This document shows, one piece after another, positions 24,079 through 33,255 of a DNA stretch of 64,000 nucleotides (the stretch's first letter is position 1; the number at the start of each line of letters is the position of its first letter). The notes below the pieces were generated by a model. It was not told the origin of the DNA. It searched no databases and worked only from the letters and a program-made list of their open reading frames with translations. The stretch lies in the NCBI RefSeq assembly GCF_965221685.1, contig NZ_OZ244907.1, one strand, 5' to 3'. Made by a program: the position numbers and the translations under genes. This DNA comes from Palauibacter sp022826685 (GTDB taxonomy: Bacteria > Gemmatimonadota > Gemmatimonadetes > Palauibacterales > Palauibacteraceae).

Positions 24079-25290
24079 ATGATCTTCTTCGAGATTCTCC
24101 GGGTCGCGATGGATGCGATCCGCGCCAACAAGCTGCGCTCGTTCCTGACCATGCTCGGGATCGTGATCGGAGTGGGGGCCGTGATCACGATGGTCGCCCT
24201 CGGGGAGGGCGCCCAGCGGCAGGTCGAGAACCAGATCGAGTCTCTCGGCACCAACGTGCTCACGGTCCGCCCCGGGCAGGGGATGTTCCGCGGCGTGCGC
24301 GGCGGATCGAACGCCCGGTTGACGACCGAAGATGTCGAAGCGGTGCGGCGGGGGGCCCCGGCCCTGGTGGGGGTCGCCCCGGAGATGCAGGGACAGCTGC
24401 AGGTCCAGTTCGGGCGCAACAACGCGAGCGTGCGGATTCTCGGGACGACTCCGAACTACGTGGATGTCGAGAATCACACGCTTCAACTCGGCCGCTTCTT
24501 CGATGAGTCCGAGGACCGCGGCCGGCGGCGCGTCGCCGTGCTCGGGGGCGCGGTCCCGGCGGTGCTGAACACCGACGCCGCCGAACTCGTCGGTCGGACG
24601 ATCTCCATCCGGAACATCTCCTTCGAAGTCGTGGGAGTGCTGGAAGAAAAGGGCGGATCGGGCTGGTTCAACCAGGACGAGCAGATCTTCGTCCCGCTGG
24701 AGACGGCGCAGTTCCGATTGCTCGGGACCGACCGCGTGAGCCAGTTCAAGGTCGTCGTCGAGAGCGAGGCGGCGATCCCCGTCGCGATGGTGCAGATCGA
24801 GGACGTGCTCCGGCGTGAGCACCGCCTTCCCCTGGGACGGGAGAACGACTTCTGGATCTCGGACAGCGTGCAGTTCCTCGAAATGGCGCAGGAGACGACA
24901 CAGACGTTCACGATGCTGCTCGCCGGGATCGCCGCGGTCAGCCTCCTCGTCGGGGGCATCGGGATCATGAACATCATGCTCGTGTCGGTCACCGAGCGGA
25001 CGAAGGAGATCGGCGTGCGCAAGGCGCTCGGCGCCACGAGAAGGGCGGTCCTGCTCCAGTTCCTGCTCGAAGCCACGACGCTCTGCATGACGGGCGGGAT
25101 TCTCGGAGTCGCGTTCGCCTACGGCGCGGCCGAGATGCTCTCGCGGTCGGCGGGCTGGACGATGGCCATCGCGCCGCAAGCCATCGGCCTCGCCGTGGTG
25201 TTCGCCGCCGCCGTCGGCGTGTTCTTCGGCCTCTGGCCCGCCCGGCGCGCGGCCCGGCTCGATCCGATCGTGGCGCTCCGGTACGAATAG
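24079..25290 (+). CDS. MacB-type ABC transporter permease (no ATPase domain)
   Basis: The 403-residue protein has the MacB/FtsX layout: a first membrane helix (RSFLTMLGIVIGVGAVITM), a large periplasmic domain (about 45-270; NVLTVRPGQGMFRGVRG, IRNISFEVVGVLEEKG) and three C-terminal helices (AGIAAVSLLVGGIGIMNIML, then TERTKEIGVRKALGATRRA, and AIGLAVVFAAAVGVFFGLWP). MacB proteins usually carry an N-terminal ATPase; here that domain is absent and no ABC ATPase lies in this operon, so it must come from elsewhere. With the adaptor and TolC it would export a drug, lipid or peptide. Confidence 0.9.
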   Translation: MIFFEILRVAMDAIRANKLRSFLTMLGIVIGVGAVITMVALGEGAQRQVENQIESLGTNVLTVRPGQGMFRGVRGGSNARLTTEDVEAVRRGAPALVGVAPEMQGQLQVQFGRNNASVRILGTTPNYVDVENHTLQLGRFFDESEDRGRRRVAVLGGAVPAVLNTDAAELVGRTISIRNISFEVVGVLEEKGGSGWFNQDEQIFVPLETAQFRLLGTDRVSQFKVVVESEAAIPVAMVQIEDVLRREHRLPLGRENDFWISDSVQFLEMAQETTQTFTMLLAGIAAVSLLVGGIGIMNIMLVSVTERTKEIGVRKALGATRRAVLLQFLLEATTLCMTGGILGVAFAYGAAEMLSRSAGWTMAIAPQAIGLAVVFAAAVGVFFGLWPARRAARLDPIVALRYE

Positions 25291-25360
25291 CGGGCCACGG
25301 GCCGCAAGTCCGCACACACACGGGTTGGCGGGAGGTCGCGGGCCGACGTATGGTCCCGGC

Positions 25361-25870
25361 ATGAGTGTTCCGCTGACATCGCTTCCGGATTCCGCCCGCG
25401 TCTGGATCTACGGGACGGATCGTCCGCTGACCCCCGAGGAGCGCGAGGCGCTCATGATGGACCTGCGCGCGTTCGTCGACATCTGGACCGCGCACGGGGC
25501 GGCACTCCGGGCGGGCGTGGAATGGGTCGAGGACCGGTTCGCGGTCGTCGCCGTGGACGAAGCGTCGGCGCCCGCGTCCGGGTGCTCGATCGACGCGATG
25601 TCCCGGCGGCTGGGCGCGCTCGAGGAACGCCTGGGCTGCTCGCTTCTCGACAGCACGCGCGTGTTCTACCGGGACGAGTCCGGAGCGATCGAGAGTTGCC
25701 CGCGGTCGGAGTTCCGGGCGCGGGCGCTGACCGGAGCGATCGGCGACGCGACCCCCGTCTTCGATCCGACCATCGACACTCTGGCGGCGCTCAGGGCGGG
25801 CGAACTCGAGCGGCCGGCCGCCCGTTCCTGGCATCGGCAACTCCTGGGCCGCCCCGGCGGACGGTCCTGA
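25361..25870 (+). CDS. Conserved hypothetical protein (misnamed ABC transporter ATPase family)
   Basis: The 169-residue soluble protein matches a small conserved family often labelled ABC transporter ATPase without any ATPase motif. The family features are VWIYGTDRPLTPEEREAL, LRAFVDIWTAHGAALRAG and ASGCSIDAMSRRLGALEE. No Walker A or signature motif exists here. The conserved His-Gly and SGCSID suggest a binding or catalytic site, but function is unknown. ATG 25361 is chosen because the family begins just before VWIY. It is 13 bases upstream of the patatin gene. Confidence 0.7.
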   Translation: MSVPLTSLPDSARVWIYGTDRPLTPEEREALMMDLRAFVDIWTAHGAALRAGVEWVEDRFAVVAVDEASAPASGCSIDAMSRRLGALEERLGCSLLDSTRVFYRDESGAIESCPRSEFRARALTGAIGDATPVFDPTIDTLAALRAGELERPAARSWHRQLLGRPGGRS

Positions 25871-25883
25871 CGCGGGGACCGGC

Positions 25884-27044
25884 GTGACGGGGGCCCCTGG
25901 GAGCGGCACGTCGGGCGCCGCGCGGGGGAAGCTGGCCTTCGCCCTCTCGGGCGGCGGCGCGAGGGCCGCCTACCAGACCGGCGTGCTGAGCCATATCGGC
26001 CGGCGGCTGCCCGGGCTTCGGATCCCCCTCCTCACGGGCGTCTCGGCGGGTGCGATCAACGTGGGGTTCCTCGCCGCCTACAACGGGAATCTGCGCAGTG
26101 CGACGCAGGCCCTGAAGCGCCGCTGGCTCTCGCTCACGACCGAGGAGGTGCTGCGCACCAACCCCGCTTCCCTGCTCAAGGTGGGCCTGCGGATGGGAGG
26201 ATCCCTGCTCGGCGGCGGGACCGGGCTGAGTCCCCGTTTCCAGAGCCTCGTCGACACGTCGCCGCTGCGCGAGTTCATCGAGCGCGACGTCGGCCGCGGA
26301 GAGATCGACGCCAGGATCCGGGCGGGGGAGCTCGAAGCGGTGGGTCTCACGGCGATGTCGTACCAGACGGGACGCACGGTCCTCTTCGTGCAGGGCGAAC
26401 CGCAGTCGGGGCCCGAGCGCGCGAGCGCACACTACCGACTCGTGCGGACGAACATTTCGGTGGACCACATCCTGGCCTCGGCGTCGATCCCGCTCGTGTT
26501 TCCGGCGATCAAACTCGGTCAGCAGTATTACGGAGACGGGAGCTTCCGCACCGCAGCGCCGCTGGCGCCCGCGATTCACATGGGGGCGGACCGCATCTTC
26601 ACGATCTCGGCCCGTTACCGGCGGTCCGAACTGGAGGCGCGGGCGCCGGACACGACCGGGTATCCACCGCCGGCGAGAGTCCTGGGCCTGCTGCTGAACT
26701 CGGTCTTTCTCGACACGCTGGACTGGGACGCCGCCGCGCTGCGCCGGATCAACCTCCTCGTCGACCGACTCCCCCGAGAGGTCTCCGAGAGCCAGGGCCT
26801 GCGCCGCGTCGACCTGCTCATCCTGAGACCCTCCCGCGATATCGGGAAGCTGGCCCGCGACTTCGAGATCGAACTTCCGCCGGCGCTGAGGTTCCTCGTG
26901 CGAGGTCTGGGAACGCCGGACATCAAGACGGCCGACTTCCTGAGTTATCTCCTGTTCGAGAGCGAGTACATCCGGGCGCTCGTGGAACTCGGAGCCTCTG
27001 ACGCGGAGGCGAACTGGGGCCGCATCGAGGCGTTTCTCACCTGA
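25884..27044 (+). CDS. Patatin-like phospholipase
   Basis: The 386-residue protein has the patatin motifs: oxyanion loop SGGGARAAYQTG (22-33), nucleophile elbow TGVSAGAIN (Ser54) and the second catalytic residue in DGSFRTAAP (Asp218). A patatin acyl hydrolase should release fatty acids from membrane phospholipids. No signal peptide is present, so it acts at the inner face of the membrane or in the cytoplasm. GTG 25884 is the only plausible start. The stop is 2 bases before the SbcD-like gene, so the two are cotranscribed. Confidence 0.9.
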   Translation: MTGAPGSGTSGAARGKLAFALSGGGARAAYQTGVLSHIGRRLPGLRIPLLTGVSAGAINVGFLAAYNGNLRSATQALKRRWLSLTTEEVLRTNPASLLKVGLRMGGSLLGGGTGLSPRFQSLVDTSPLREFIERDVGRGEIDARIRAGELEAVGLTAMSYQTGRTVLFVQGEPQSGPERASAHYRLVRTNISVDHILASASIPLVFPAIKLGQQYYGDGSFRTAAPLAPAIHMGADRIFTISARYRRSELEARAPDTTGYPPPARVLGLLLNSVFLDTLDWDAAALRRINLLVDRLPREVSESQGLRRVDLLILRPSRDIGKLARDFEIELPPALRFLVRGLGTPDIKTADFLSYLLFESEYIRALVELGASDAEANWGRIEAFLT

Positions 27045-27046
27045 CT

Positions 27047-28162
27047 GTGCAACGGACGATCGTCCACTTCGCCGACCTCCATCTCGACTCCCCGTTCGCG
27101 TGGTGCGAGGCGACGGGCGACGTGGCGCGGCGGCGGCGCGAGGCGCTTCGCGACACCCTGCTCGCGATCGTGGAACTCGTGCGCTCGACCGGCGCGGACG
27201 CGCTCTTCTGCGGAGGCGATCTGTACGAGCACGATCGCGTCACGCTCGACACGGCGAACTTCCTGCGGCAGACCTTCGCCTCCCTCGACCCGGTGCCCGT
27301 CTACATCGCGCCCGGCAATCACGACTGGTACGGGCCGACGAGCGTCTACGCGACCGAGGGATGGAGCGGGAACGTCCACATCTTTCGCGATGCGGCGCTC
27401 CAGGCGGTCTCCCTCGCGCCCGGCATCACGCTGTGGGGGGGCGCGCACTGCGCTCCCGCCAACACGGACAACTTCCTCGGCGACGGCTTCAGGGTCTCCG
27501 GGGCGGGGGCACACGTGGCGCTCTTTCACGGAGCGGAACGGTCGTGGCTCGCGGCACAGGGTGAAGGGAAGGCGCCGCACGCCCCCTTCGAGACCGCCGA
27601 GATCCCGGACAGCGGGCTGAATCACGCGTTCCTCGGCCACTATCACCGGCCGGCGGACGGCGCCCACCACACCTATCCGGGCAACCCCGACCCTCTGCAG
27701 TTCGGAGAGGAAGGGGAGCGCGGACCCGTCGTGGCAACGATCGACGCGGAGGGCGAGGTCGCGCGCGAGCGCCACGTCGTGGCGGTCACCCCGGTTCATG
27801 ACCTGCGGCTCGATGTCACGGGCCTCAAGAGCCGCCAGCAGATCCGTGACACGCTGCGCGCGAAGACGGAGAGCCTCGCGGGACTCGCGCGCCTCACGGT
27901 GTGCGGAGACCTCGAGCCGTCGCTCGACCTCCAGGAGGACACGATCCGCGAGCAGCTGCTCGAAACGTTCGACGCCGTGCAGATCCGGAAATCCGAACTG
28001 CACCTGGCGTACGACCTCGAGGAGATCCGCGGGGAACCCACGGTGCGGGGACGGTTCGTCGAGGATGTGATGGGAGCGGAGCTGGCGGATGATGAGAAGC
28101 GCCGTGTGCTGCGGATGGGACTCCGGGCGCTCGATGGACGCGACGACCTCGAGGTGCTGTAA
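27047..28162 (+). CDS. SbcD/YhaO-like metallophosphoesterase (DNA repair nuclease family)
   Basis: The 371-residue protein has all calcineurin-type metal motifs: FADLHLDSPF, GGDLYEHD, PGNHDWYG, ALFHGAE and LGHYHRP. The N-terminal catalytic domain runs to about 240 and a C-terminal domain of about 130 residues follows. It belongs to the SbcD/Mre11/YhaO exonuclease family. The stop codon overlaps the ATG of the YhaN-like ATPase gene (TAATG), which is its expected partner. The pair should process DNA ends, as SbcCD or YhaON do. GTG 27047 is the start. Confidence 0.93.
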   Translation: MQRTIVHFADLHLDSPFAWCEATGDVARRRREALRDTLLAIVELVRSTGADALFCGGDLYEHDRVTLDTANFLRQTFASLDPVPVYIAPGNHDWYGPTSVYATEGWSGNVHIFRDAALQAVSLAPGITLWGGAHCAPANTDNFLGDGFRVSGAGAHVALFHGAERSWLAAQGEGKAPHAPFETAEIPDSGLNHAFLGHYHRPADGAHHTYPGNPDPLQFGEEGERGPVVATIDAEGEVARERHVVAVTPVHDLRLDVTGLKSRQQIRDTLRAKTESLAGLARLTVCGDLEPSLDLQEDTIREQLLETFDAVQIRKSELHLAYDLEEIRGEPTVRGRFVEDVMGAELADDEKRRVLRMGLRALDGRDDLEVL

Positions 28163-31050
28163 TGCGCTTCGAGTCCGTGACGGCCCATCGCTTCGGTCCC
28201 TTCCGGGATGAGACGCTGGAACTGGCGCCGGGAGTGAACGTCGTCTTCGGCCGCAACGAGGCGGGGAAATCCTCCTGGCACGCGGCGCTGTACGCCGGGC
28301 TCTGCGGCATGCGGCGCGGCAAGGGGGCGATGCGGAAGGAGGAGAAGCGGTTCGCGGAGCGCCACAAGCCGTGGGACGACGACGCGTGGGAGGTCGGAGC
28401 CATCGTCGCGCTCGAAGACGGACGGCGCGTGGAATTGAGGCACGATCTCGCGGGAAGGGTCGAGAGTTCGGCGGAGGACGTGAGCGTCGCGGGACGGGAC
28501 TATTCGGGCGAGATCCTGTTCGACGGGGCGCCGGACGGCTCGCGGTGGCTGGGCCTGAACCGCCGCTCGTTTCTCGCCACCGCCTGTGTACGTCAGACGG
28601 ACATCCTCAGGGTCCGGGATGATCCCGAATCGCTGCAGGAGGACATGCAGCGCGCGGCGGCGACGGCGGGCGTGGACCAGACGGCGGCCGCCGCGCTGCA
28701 ACGGCTCGAGGAGGTTCTTCGGGAACGCGTCGGATCGACCCGGGCTCCGACGAAGCCGCTCATGACGACCGCGCGGCGGGTCGCGGAGACGCGCGAGGCT
28801 CTGGAGGCGGCCCGCGAGGCGCACCGGGACTTTCAGGAGCGTCGCGCCGAGGTCGAAACGCTGGAGCGGGCGGCGAGGAAAGCCCGCCGCCGCGTGGAGG
28901 CGGCGGAGGCCGCGCTCGAGAGAGCCGAGGCGGAGGCGCTCGCGGAACGGCTGCGGGAGGCACGGGCCCTGCACGAGGAGTTCCCCGAGGGAGCGCCCCA
29001 CCCGGTCCCCGAGGGTGGCGGCCTCACGCGGGCGGTCACCGAAGCGCTCACGACGTGGCGCAACCTCCCCGATCCGGTGGAACTGACGGGGCCTTCGGCG
29101 CGCGAGCTCGAGGAGACGATCGAGGGCGCCGATGCGGAGCTGGCGGCCGCGCGGGCGGTCGTCGCGGAGGCCGCTGCCGTGGACGCCGAGGCTCGCCTTG
29201 CCGCTGCACGTGAACTTCAGGCGCTCTTCCCGGAGGGCGGCCCCCGGGTCTCCCCGGAAGAGGATACGCGTCTGGCGGAGATCCGCGACGCGCTCCGCGC
29301 CTGGGAGTCGCTTCCCGAGGTCGGGCCGCCTGCGGGGCGGAGCCTGGAGGAAATCGAGGGGGATCTGGCCGATCTCGAAGAGCGGCGGCCAGCGACCTCC
29401 CGGAAACGTTCGCCCGCGCGAGCCGCGGCGTGGCTGGCTTCTTCGGCGGCCGCGGCGATCGGAGGTCTCGTCGTTGCGCTGCTGGCGCCGGAGTCGCGCT
29501 CCGCAGGGCTGATCCTGTTCGCGGTCGGGGCGGGAGGCGTCCTGTCTCACCGACTGACGAGAACGCGGGCCGACCGCTCGGAGATTGCGCTCGCGCTGGA
29601 CGTGCGGCGCGACAGTCTGCGGCGCGAACTCGAGACCGGACGCTCGGCCCACGAGCGGTACGAGGCTGAACTCCGGACCCGGCGCGACGCGATCGACCGC
29701 CTTCGTGAATTCTCCGGCGGGGAGGATGCGGTTTCGCTCGAACCGGAAGCGCTCGCGGAGTCGCTGCGCCGCCAGGTCGAGTCCCGGCAGGCGGGAAGGA
29801 AAGAGGCGGCGCGACGGGGTTCGCAGTGGGATGAGCTTCAGGGGCTGCTTGCCGGTTCGTCTATCGACGCACTCGCCGCCGAGACGGATCGGCTGCGCAC
29901 CGCGGCCGATGCCCTCCTCGCGGACGCGGCCGGAGACCCGCTCGCGGAGCTGAAGGCCCGGGGCGTCACACGGAGCGAGTTGGACGAACTCGAACGGCAG
30001 ACCGCAGAGAAGCGCCGAGAGTGGAGCGACGAACGGGCTCGGCGTCTGGCGGCGGAGACGCGGCACGCACATCGGGCGGAACGAGCCGATGATGCCGTGA
30101 ACGCGCTGCGTGAAGCCGGCTCTCGCGTCGGGGTGACCGACGACGACCCCGAGGAGCTGACGGCCGCATTGGAGGAGTGGCGCGCGGGCCGGGAGCGGAT
30201 GCTCGAGGAAGCCGGCGAACGCAACGAATCGTGGGATCGCCTGCAACAGTTGCTCGGCGAGCGCACGCTGGAAGAGTTCGCCGACGAAGTGGAGCAACGC
30301 CGTCTCCGGGCCGGCCGGCTCGTCGACCGGCTCGGGGCGGACCTCCTCGTCGAAGCTCGGGCGGGGCGGCCCACCGGGGAGACGGTGGAGAGTCTCGGAC
30401 GGGAAGCGGAGGTCGCCCGCGAGGAAGTGCTGCGCGCCGGCGGCCAGCTCACCGAACGCGAACACCATCTCCCCAGCGTCGCGGACGCGGAGGACGCGCT
30501 GGCGGCGGCCGAGCGGGAGCAGGAGAGGATCGCGCGCCTCAAGGACACGCTGGACTGCACGATCGGATTTCTCGAAGAGGCGCAGGAGCGCGTGCTGCGC
30601 GACATCGCGCCCGTTCTGAGGCAGACGGTCCTCGAATGGCTTCCCGGGGTGACGGACGGCCGCTACACCAGGTGCCGAATCGACCCGGAGAATCTGCTCG
30701 TCGAGGTCCGCACCCCGGGGGGACGCTGGCGCTCCGCCCACCTGCTCTCCCACGGCACGGCGGAGCAGATCTACCTGCTGCTCAGGTTCGCGCTATCACG
30801 GCACCTCACCCGGGAGGGCGAGACCTGTCCTCTCATCCTCGACGATGTCGTGGGCGCGTCCGACGCGGTCCGGAAACAGGCGGTGCTGCAGACGCTGCAC
30901 GCGCTCGCGCGCTCGACCCAGGTCATCCTCTTCACGCACGAAGATGATGTGCGGGACTGGGCGAGTGAGAAGCTCGCGGGATCCGACGCCCGCCTCATCG
31001 AACTCGCCGGGCCGCGGCACGAGAGCGGAGGGCTGGCCCCCGCTACTTGA
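28162..31050 (+). CDS. YhaN/SbcC-like AAA ATPase with long coiled coils and central membrane segments
   Basis: The 962-residue protein is an SMC/Rad50-type ATPase: Walker A GRNEAGKSS (30-38), long Glu/Arg/Ala coiled coils, ABC signature LSHGTAEQ near 863, and Walker B ILDD (Asp894-895) followed by FTHED (His near 926). In the middle, at about 410-455, two hydrophobic segments interrupt the coiled coil (AAAWLASSAAAAIGGLVVAL and GLILFAVGAGGVL), as in YhaN proteins anchored at the membrane. It would bind the nuclease encoded upstream. Its 3' end overlaps the convergent reductase gene by 8 bases. Confidence 0.9.
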   Translation: MRFESVTAHRFGPFRDETLELAPGVNVVFGRNEAGKSSWHAALYAGLCGMRRGKGAMRKEEKRFAERHKPWDDDAWEVGAIVALEDGRRVELRHDLAGRVESSAEDVSVAGRDYSGEILFDGAPDGSRWLGLNRRSFLATACVRQTDILRVRDDPESLQEDMQRAAATAGVDQTAAAALQRLEEVLRERVGSTRAPTKPLMTTARRVAETREALEAAREAHRDFQERRAEVETLERAARKARRRVEAAEAALERAEAEALAERLREARALHEEFPEGAPHPVPEGGGLTRAVTEALTTWRNLPDPVELTGPSARELEETIEGADAELAAARAVVAEAAAVDAEARLAAARELQALFPEGGPRVSPEEDTRLAEIRDALRAWESLPEVGPPAGRSLEEIEGDLADLEERRPATSRKRSPARAAAWLASSAAAAIGGLVVALLAPESRSAGLILFAVGAGGVLSHRLTRTRADRSEIALALDVRRDSLRRELETGRSAHERYEAELRTRRDAIDRLREFSGGEDAVSLEPEALAESLRRQVESRQAGRKEAARRGSQWDELQGLLAGSSIDALAAETDRLRTAADALLADAAGDPLAELKARGVTRSELDELERQTAEKRREWSDERARRLAAETRHAHRAERADDAVNALREAGSRVGVTDDDPEELTAALEEWRAGRERMLEEAGERNESWDRLQQLLGERTLEEFADEVEQRRLRAGRLVDRLGADLLVEARAGRPTGETVESLGREAEVAREEVLRAGGQLTEREHHLPSVADAEDALAAAEREQERIARLKDTLDCTIGFLEEAQERVLRDIAPVLRQTVLEWLPGVTDGRYTRCRIDPENLLVEVRTPGGRWRSAHLLSHGTAEQIYLLLRFALSRHLTREGETCPLILDDVVGASDAVRKQAVLQTLHALARSTQVILFTHEDDVRDWASEKLAGSDARLIELAGPRHESGGLAPAT

Positions 31051-32059
31051 AGACCTTGTAGTCGGTCGAGTGCCCGGGGTTCACCTTGGCGGTCGGGTCG
31101 ATGTGGTGGACTGCGTTGTTCACCGCGATCGCGGCCTCTCCGAAACCGGTCGAGATCAACTCCAGCTTCCCGTCGTAGGTGGCGATGTCGCCCGCCGCAT
31201 AGACGCCGGGGATGTTCGTGCGCATGCGCGAGTCCACGACAATGCACCTCTTCCGCAGTTCGAGCCCCCACTCGGCGATCGGCCCGATGTTCGGAACGAA
31301 GCCGATCAGCGCGACGACGTCGTCCACCTCGATTCGCTCCGTTTCCTTCGTCTTCGTGTGACGGATCGTCGCGGCCTCGACCCGGTCGCTGCCGTGGATC
31401 TCCGTTACGGTGTAGAAGGTGCGGAGCTGCAGTTCGCCCCGTTCATGCGCACCCTCGACCTGCGCGACCGTGCTCTCGTGAGCCCGATAGCGGTCTGTGC
31501 GGTGGATATGCGTGAGTTCACCGGCGATCTCGCGCAGCCCCCAACTCCAGTCGAATGCGGAGTCGCCCCCGCCGACAAGGAGAACGCGTTTCCCGCGGAA
31601 CATCTCTGGCTCTTTCACGTTCGTCACGAGGCCCCGGTTCAGGAACTCATCCCACCCCGGCACGCGCAGCGTCCGGCTCTTGAAAGCGCCCTTGCCCCCG
31701 GCAATGACGACGGTGCGCGTGGGCCGCGGCCCCTTGTTCGTGCGAAGATCGAAGCCGCCGTTCCCCGGATTGAGTTCGAGGACGCGCTCCTCGAGGCAGA
31801 CCTCCGCGTCGAACTGCAGGCCCTGCGTGACGAGTTCCCGCGCGAGATCCTTGGCGAGCACCCGGGGGAAGCCGGCGACGTCGAAGACATCCTTCTCGGG
31901 GTACAGCGCCGTCAGCTGACCTCCGAGTTCGGGGAGGACATCAATGATGCGGGCCGAGACGCCGCGCATGCCGGCGTAGAACGATCCGTAGAGTCCGGTC
32001 GGACCGCCGCCGATGATCGTTATGTCGACCGTTTCGTTCTTCAAACCCGAACCGTTCAA
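31043..32059 (-). CDS. Ferredoxin/flavodoxin--NADP+ reductase, thioredoxin-reductase-like (YumC type)
   Basis: The 338-residue flavoprotein has an FAD-binding start (IIGGGPTGLYGSFYAGMRG), the motif LPELGGQLTALYPEK, an NADP-binding domain (VLLVGGGDSAFDWSWGLRE) and a C-terminal GVYAAGDIATYDGKLELI followed by AIAVNNAVHHIDPTAKVNP. The CxxC pair of thioredoxin reductase is missing, which indicates the ferredoxin-NADP reductase type 2 family (YumC). It moves electrons between NADPH and ferredoxin or flavodoxin. The stop overlaps the end of the convergent YhaN-like gene by 8 bases. Confidence 0.93.
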   Translation of the reverse strand: MNGSGLKNETVDITIIGGGPTGLYGSFYAGMRGVSARIIDVLPELGGQLTALYPEKDVFDVAGFPRVLAKDLARELVTQGLQFDAEVCLEERVLELNPGNGGFDLRTNKGPRPTRTVVIAGGKGAFKSRTLRVPGWDEFLNRGLVTNVKEPEMFRGKRVLLVGGGDSAFDWSWGLREIAGELTHIHRTDRYRAHESTVAQVEGAHERGELQLRTFYTVTEIHGSDRVEAATIRHTKTKETERIEVDDVVALIGFVPNIGPIAEWGLELRKRCIVVDSRMRTNIPGVYAAGDIATYDGKLELISTGFGEAAIAVNNAVHHIDPTAKVNPGHSTDYKVFK

Positions 32060-32074
32060 GCCATCCGGCGATCG

Positions 32075-32734
32075 TCAGGTCGCGCTCTTCCACTTCCGCC
32101 GGAGGCAGTGAGTTCCGTAATCGATGATCGCCCATGCCGACGTCACGCCGACGAGCAAAACGAGTGCGGGAACATACCGAGGGTTGAAAATGAGGGCGAG
32201 CAGCGTGAGAAACTGCAGGCCGGTCGCGATTTTTCCCGGCCACCGGGGCCTGAAGGGGATGATGATGGAGACGAGCCGGGCCAGGAGATAGCACCCGGCG
32301 GTATAGAGATCCCTGAGGATCAGGATCAGGAACGACACCGCGTCGAGCCCGCCCGCCGCCAGGAAGCCGGAGAGAGCGAGCAGGACGAAGAGCTTGTCGC
32401 AGAGCGGGTCGAGCAGGAGCCCGACCTGTGAGCGCGTCCCGCTCACCCGGGCGATGAACCCATCGAGGACGTCCGTCGCGCCGGCCGTGGCTACGAGCAC
32501 GGCCATCATGCCGGGGTCCGAGACCACAATGAAGGCGAGGCCGAGCGGTATGCGGCTCAGGGACAGAAGATTCGACAGGGTCAGAAACCCCGGATCGTGT
32601 GTCTGTATCGGATGCCTCCGCTTCGAGCTGGTGGACGGACCCGCCCCACGCACGGGAAGATGCACGTTCCTGGGGCGGGTCTCCAGTGCGCCGGCGAGCG
32701 TCGCCGATGGCTCGCCGATTGCGGCGCGGTGCAC
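32075..32734 (-). CDS. CDP-alcohol phosphatidyltransferase family protein
   Basis: The 219-residue membrane enzyme has the signature DG-x2-AR-x8-G-x3-D-x3-D at VLDGFIARVSGTRSQVGLLL followed by DPLCDK. It transfers a phosphatidyl or similar group from a CDP-linked donor to an alcohol acceptor in the inner membrane. Four to five hydrophobic segments follow (for example LCDKLFVLLALSGFLAAGG, LQFLTLLALIF). The exact product (phosphatidylglycerophosphate, phosphatidylinositol-type or other) cannot be told. The start at GTG 32734 adds about 50 polar residues before LSNLLSLSRIPL and is uncertain. It lies directly after ssb. Confidence 0.88.
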   Translation of the reverse strand: MHRAAIGEPSATLAGALETRPRNVHLPVRGAGPSTSSKRRHPIQTHDPGFLTLSNLLSLSRIPLGLAFIVVSDPGMMAVLVATAGATDVLDGFIARVSGTRSQVGLLLDPLCDKLFVLLALSGFLAAGGLDAVSFLILILRDLYTAGCYLLARLVSIIIPFRPRWPGKIATGLQFLTLLALIFNPRYVPALVLLVGVTSAWAIIDYGTHCLRRKWKSAT

Positions 32735-32739
32735 GAGGT

Positions 32740-33108
32740 CTACTGCGGAAGTTCGGCGCTGTCGGCCGCCGCGTCGTCCGGTCGCGGATCCAGCATCACC
32801 ATGTCCTCCACGACCACGTCCACGGTGGGGATCGCGATTCCGTCACGCTCGAACGACCCGTACTCGAGGTGGCCCTCGACGTAGAGGCGCGAACCCTTGT
32901 GCACATACTCGCCGACGGTCTCGGCCTGACGACGCCAGAAGGTGAGCCGGTGCCAGTCGGTACGACGCTGGGTCTCTCCGTTCTTGCGGAACACGCGGTT
33001 GGTCGCGAGCGACAGATGTGCGACGGCGGTGCCGGAAGCGGTCTCGCGCACATCGGGGTCGCTGCCGGCGTTCCCGACGAGAATGACCCGGTTCACGGTT
33101 CTCGACAT
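32740..33108 (-). CDS. ssb: Single-stranded DNA-binding protein, short form
   Basis: The 122-residue protein has the SSB OB fold: MSRTVNRVILVGNAGSDPDV, TSGTAVAHLSLATNR-type GTAVAHLSLATN, WHRLTFWRRQAETVGEYVHK and GSRLYVEGHLEYGSFERDG. It binds ssDNA in replication and repair. The usual long linker and acidic tip (DDDIPF-type) are missing; it stops soon after the OB fold at ADSAELPQ. ATG 33108 has GGAGAGG upstream and is preferred over the longer frame to 33198. A short form may be an accessory SSB. Confidence 0.93.
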   Translation of the reverse strand: MSRTVNRVILVGNAGSDPDVRETASGTAVAHLSLATNRVFRKNGETQRRTDWHRLTFWRRQAETVGEYVHKGSRLYVEGHLEYGSFERDGIAIPTVDVVVEDMVMLDPRPDDAAADSAELPQ

Positions 33109-33255
33109 GGTTCCTCTCCTTTGTGATGCGTGAGTGGGCGCAGCAAGGCACGCGAATCTCCGGTACGGGGAGGTCACCTCAAACCGCATCTCCCCCACCG
33201 CCCGAGCTGGCGCGTTCCTCCTTGACGCCGCGACCGGAAATGGGTCTGCTCAGGG

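Noticed and set aside
27796..30753. 985-residue minus-strand ORF antisense to the YhaN-like gene
   Set aside because: Product is Arg/Pro/Gly/Leu-rich with no recognisable domain; it is the frame mirror of a GC-rich gene with full ATPase motifs on the plus strand.
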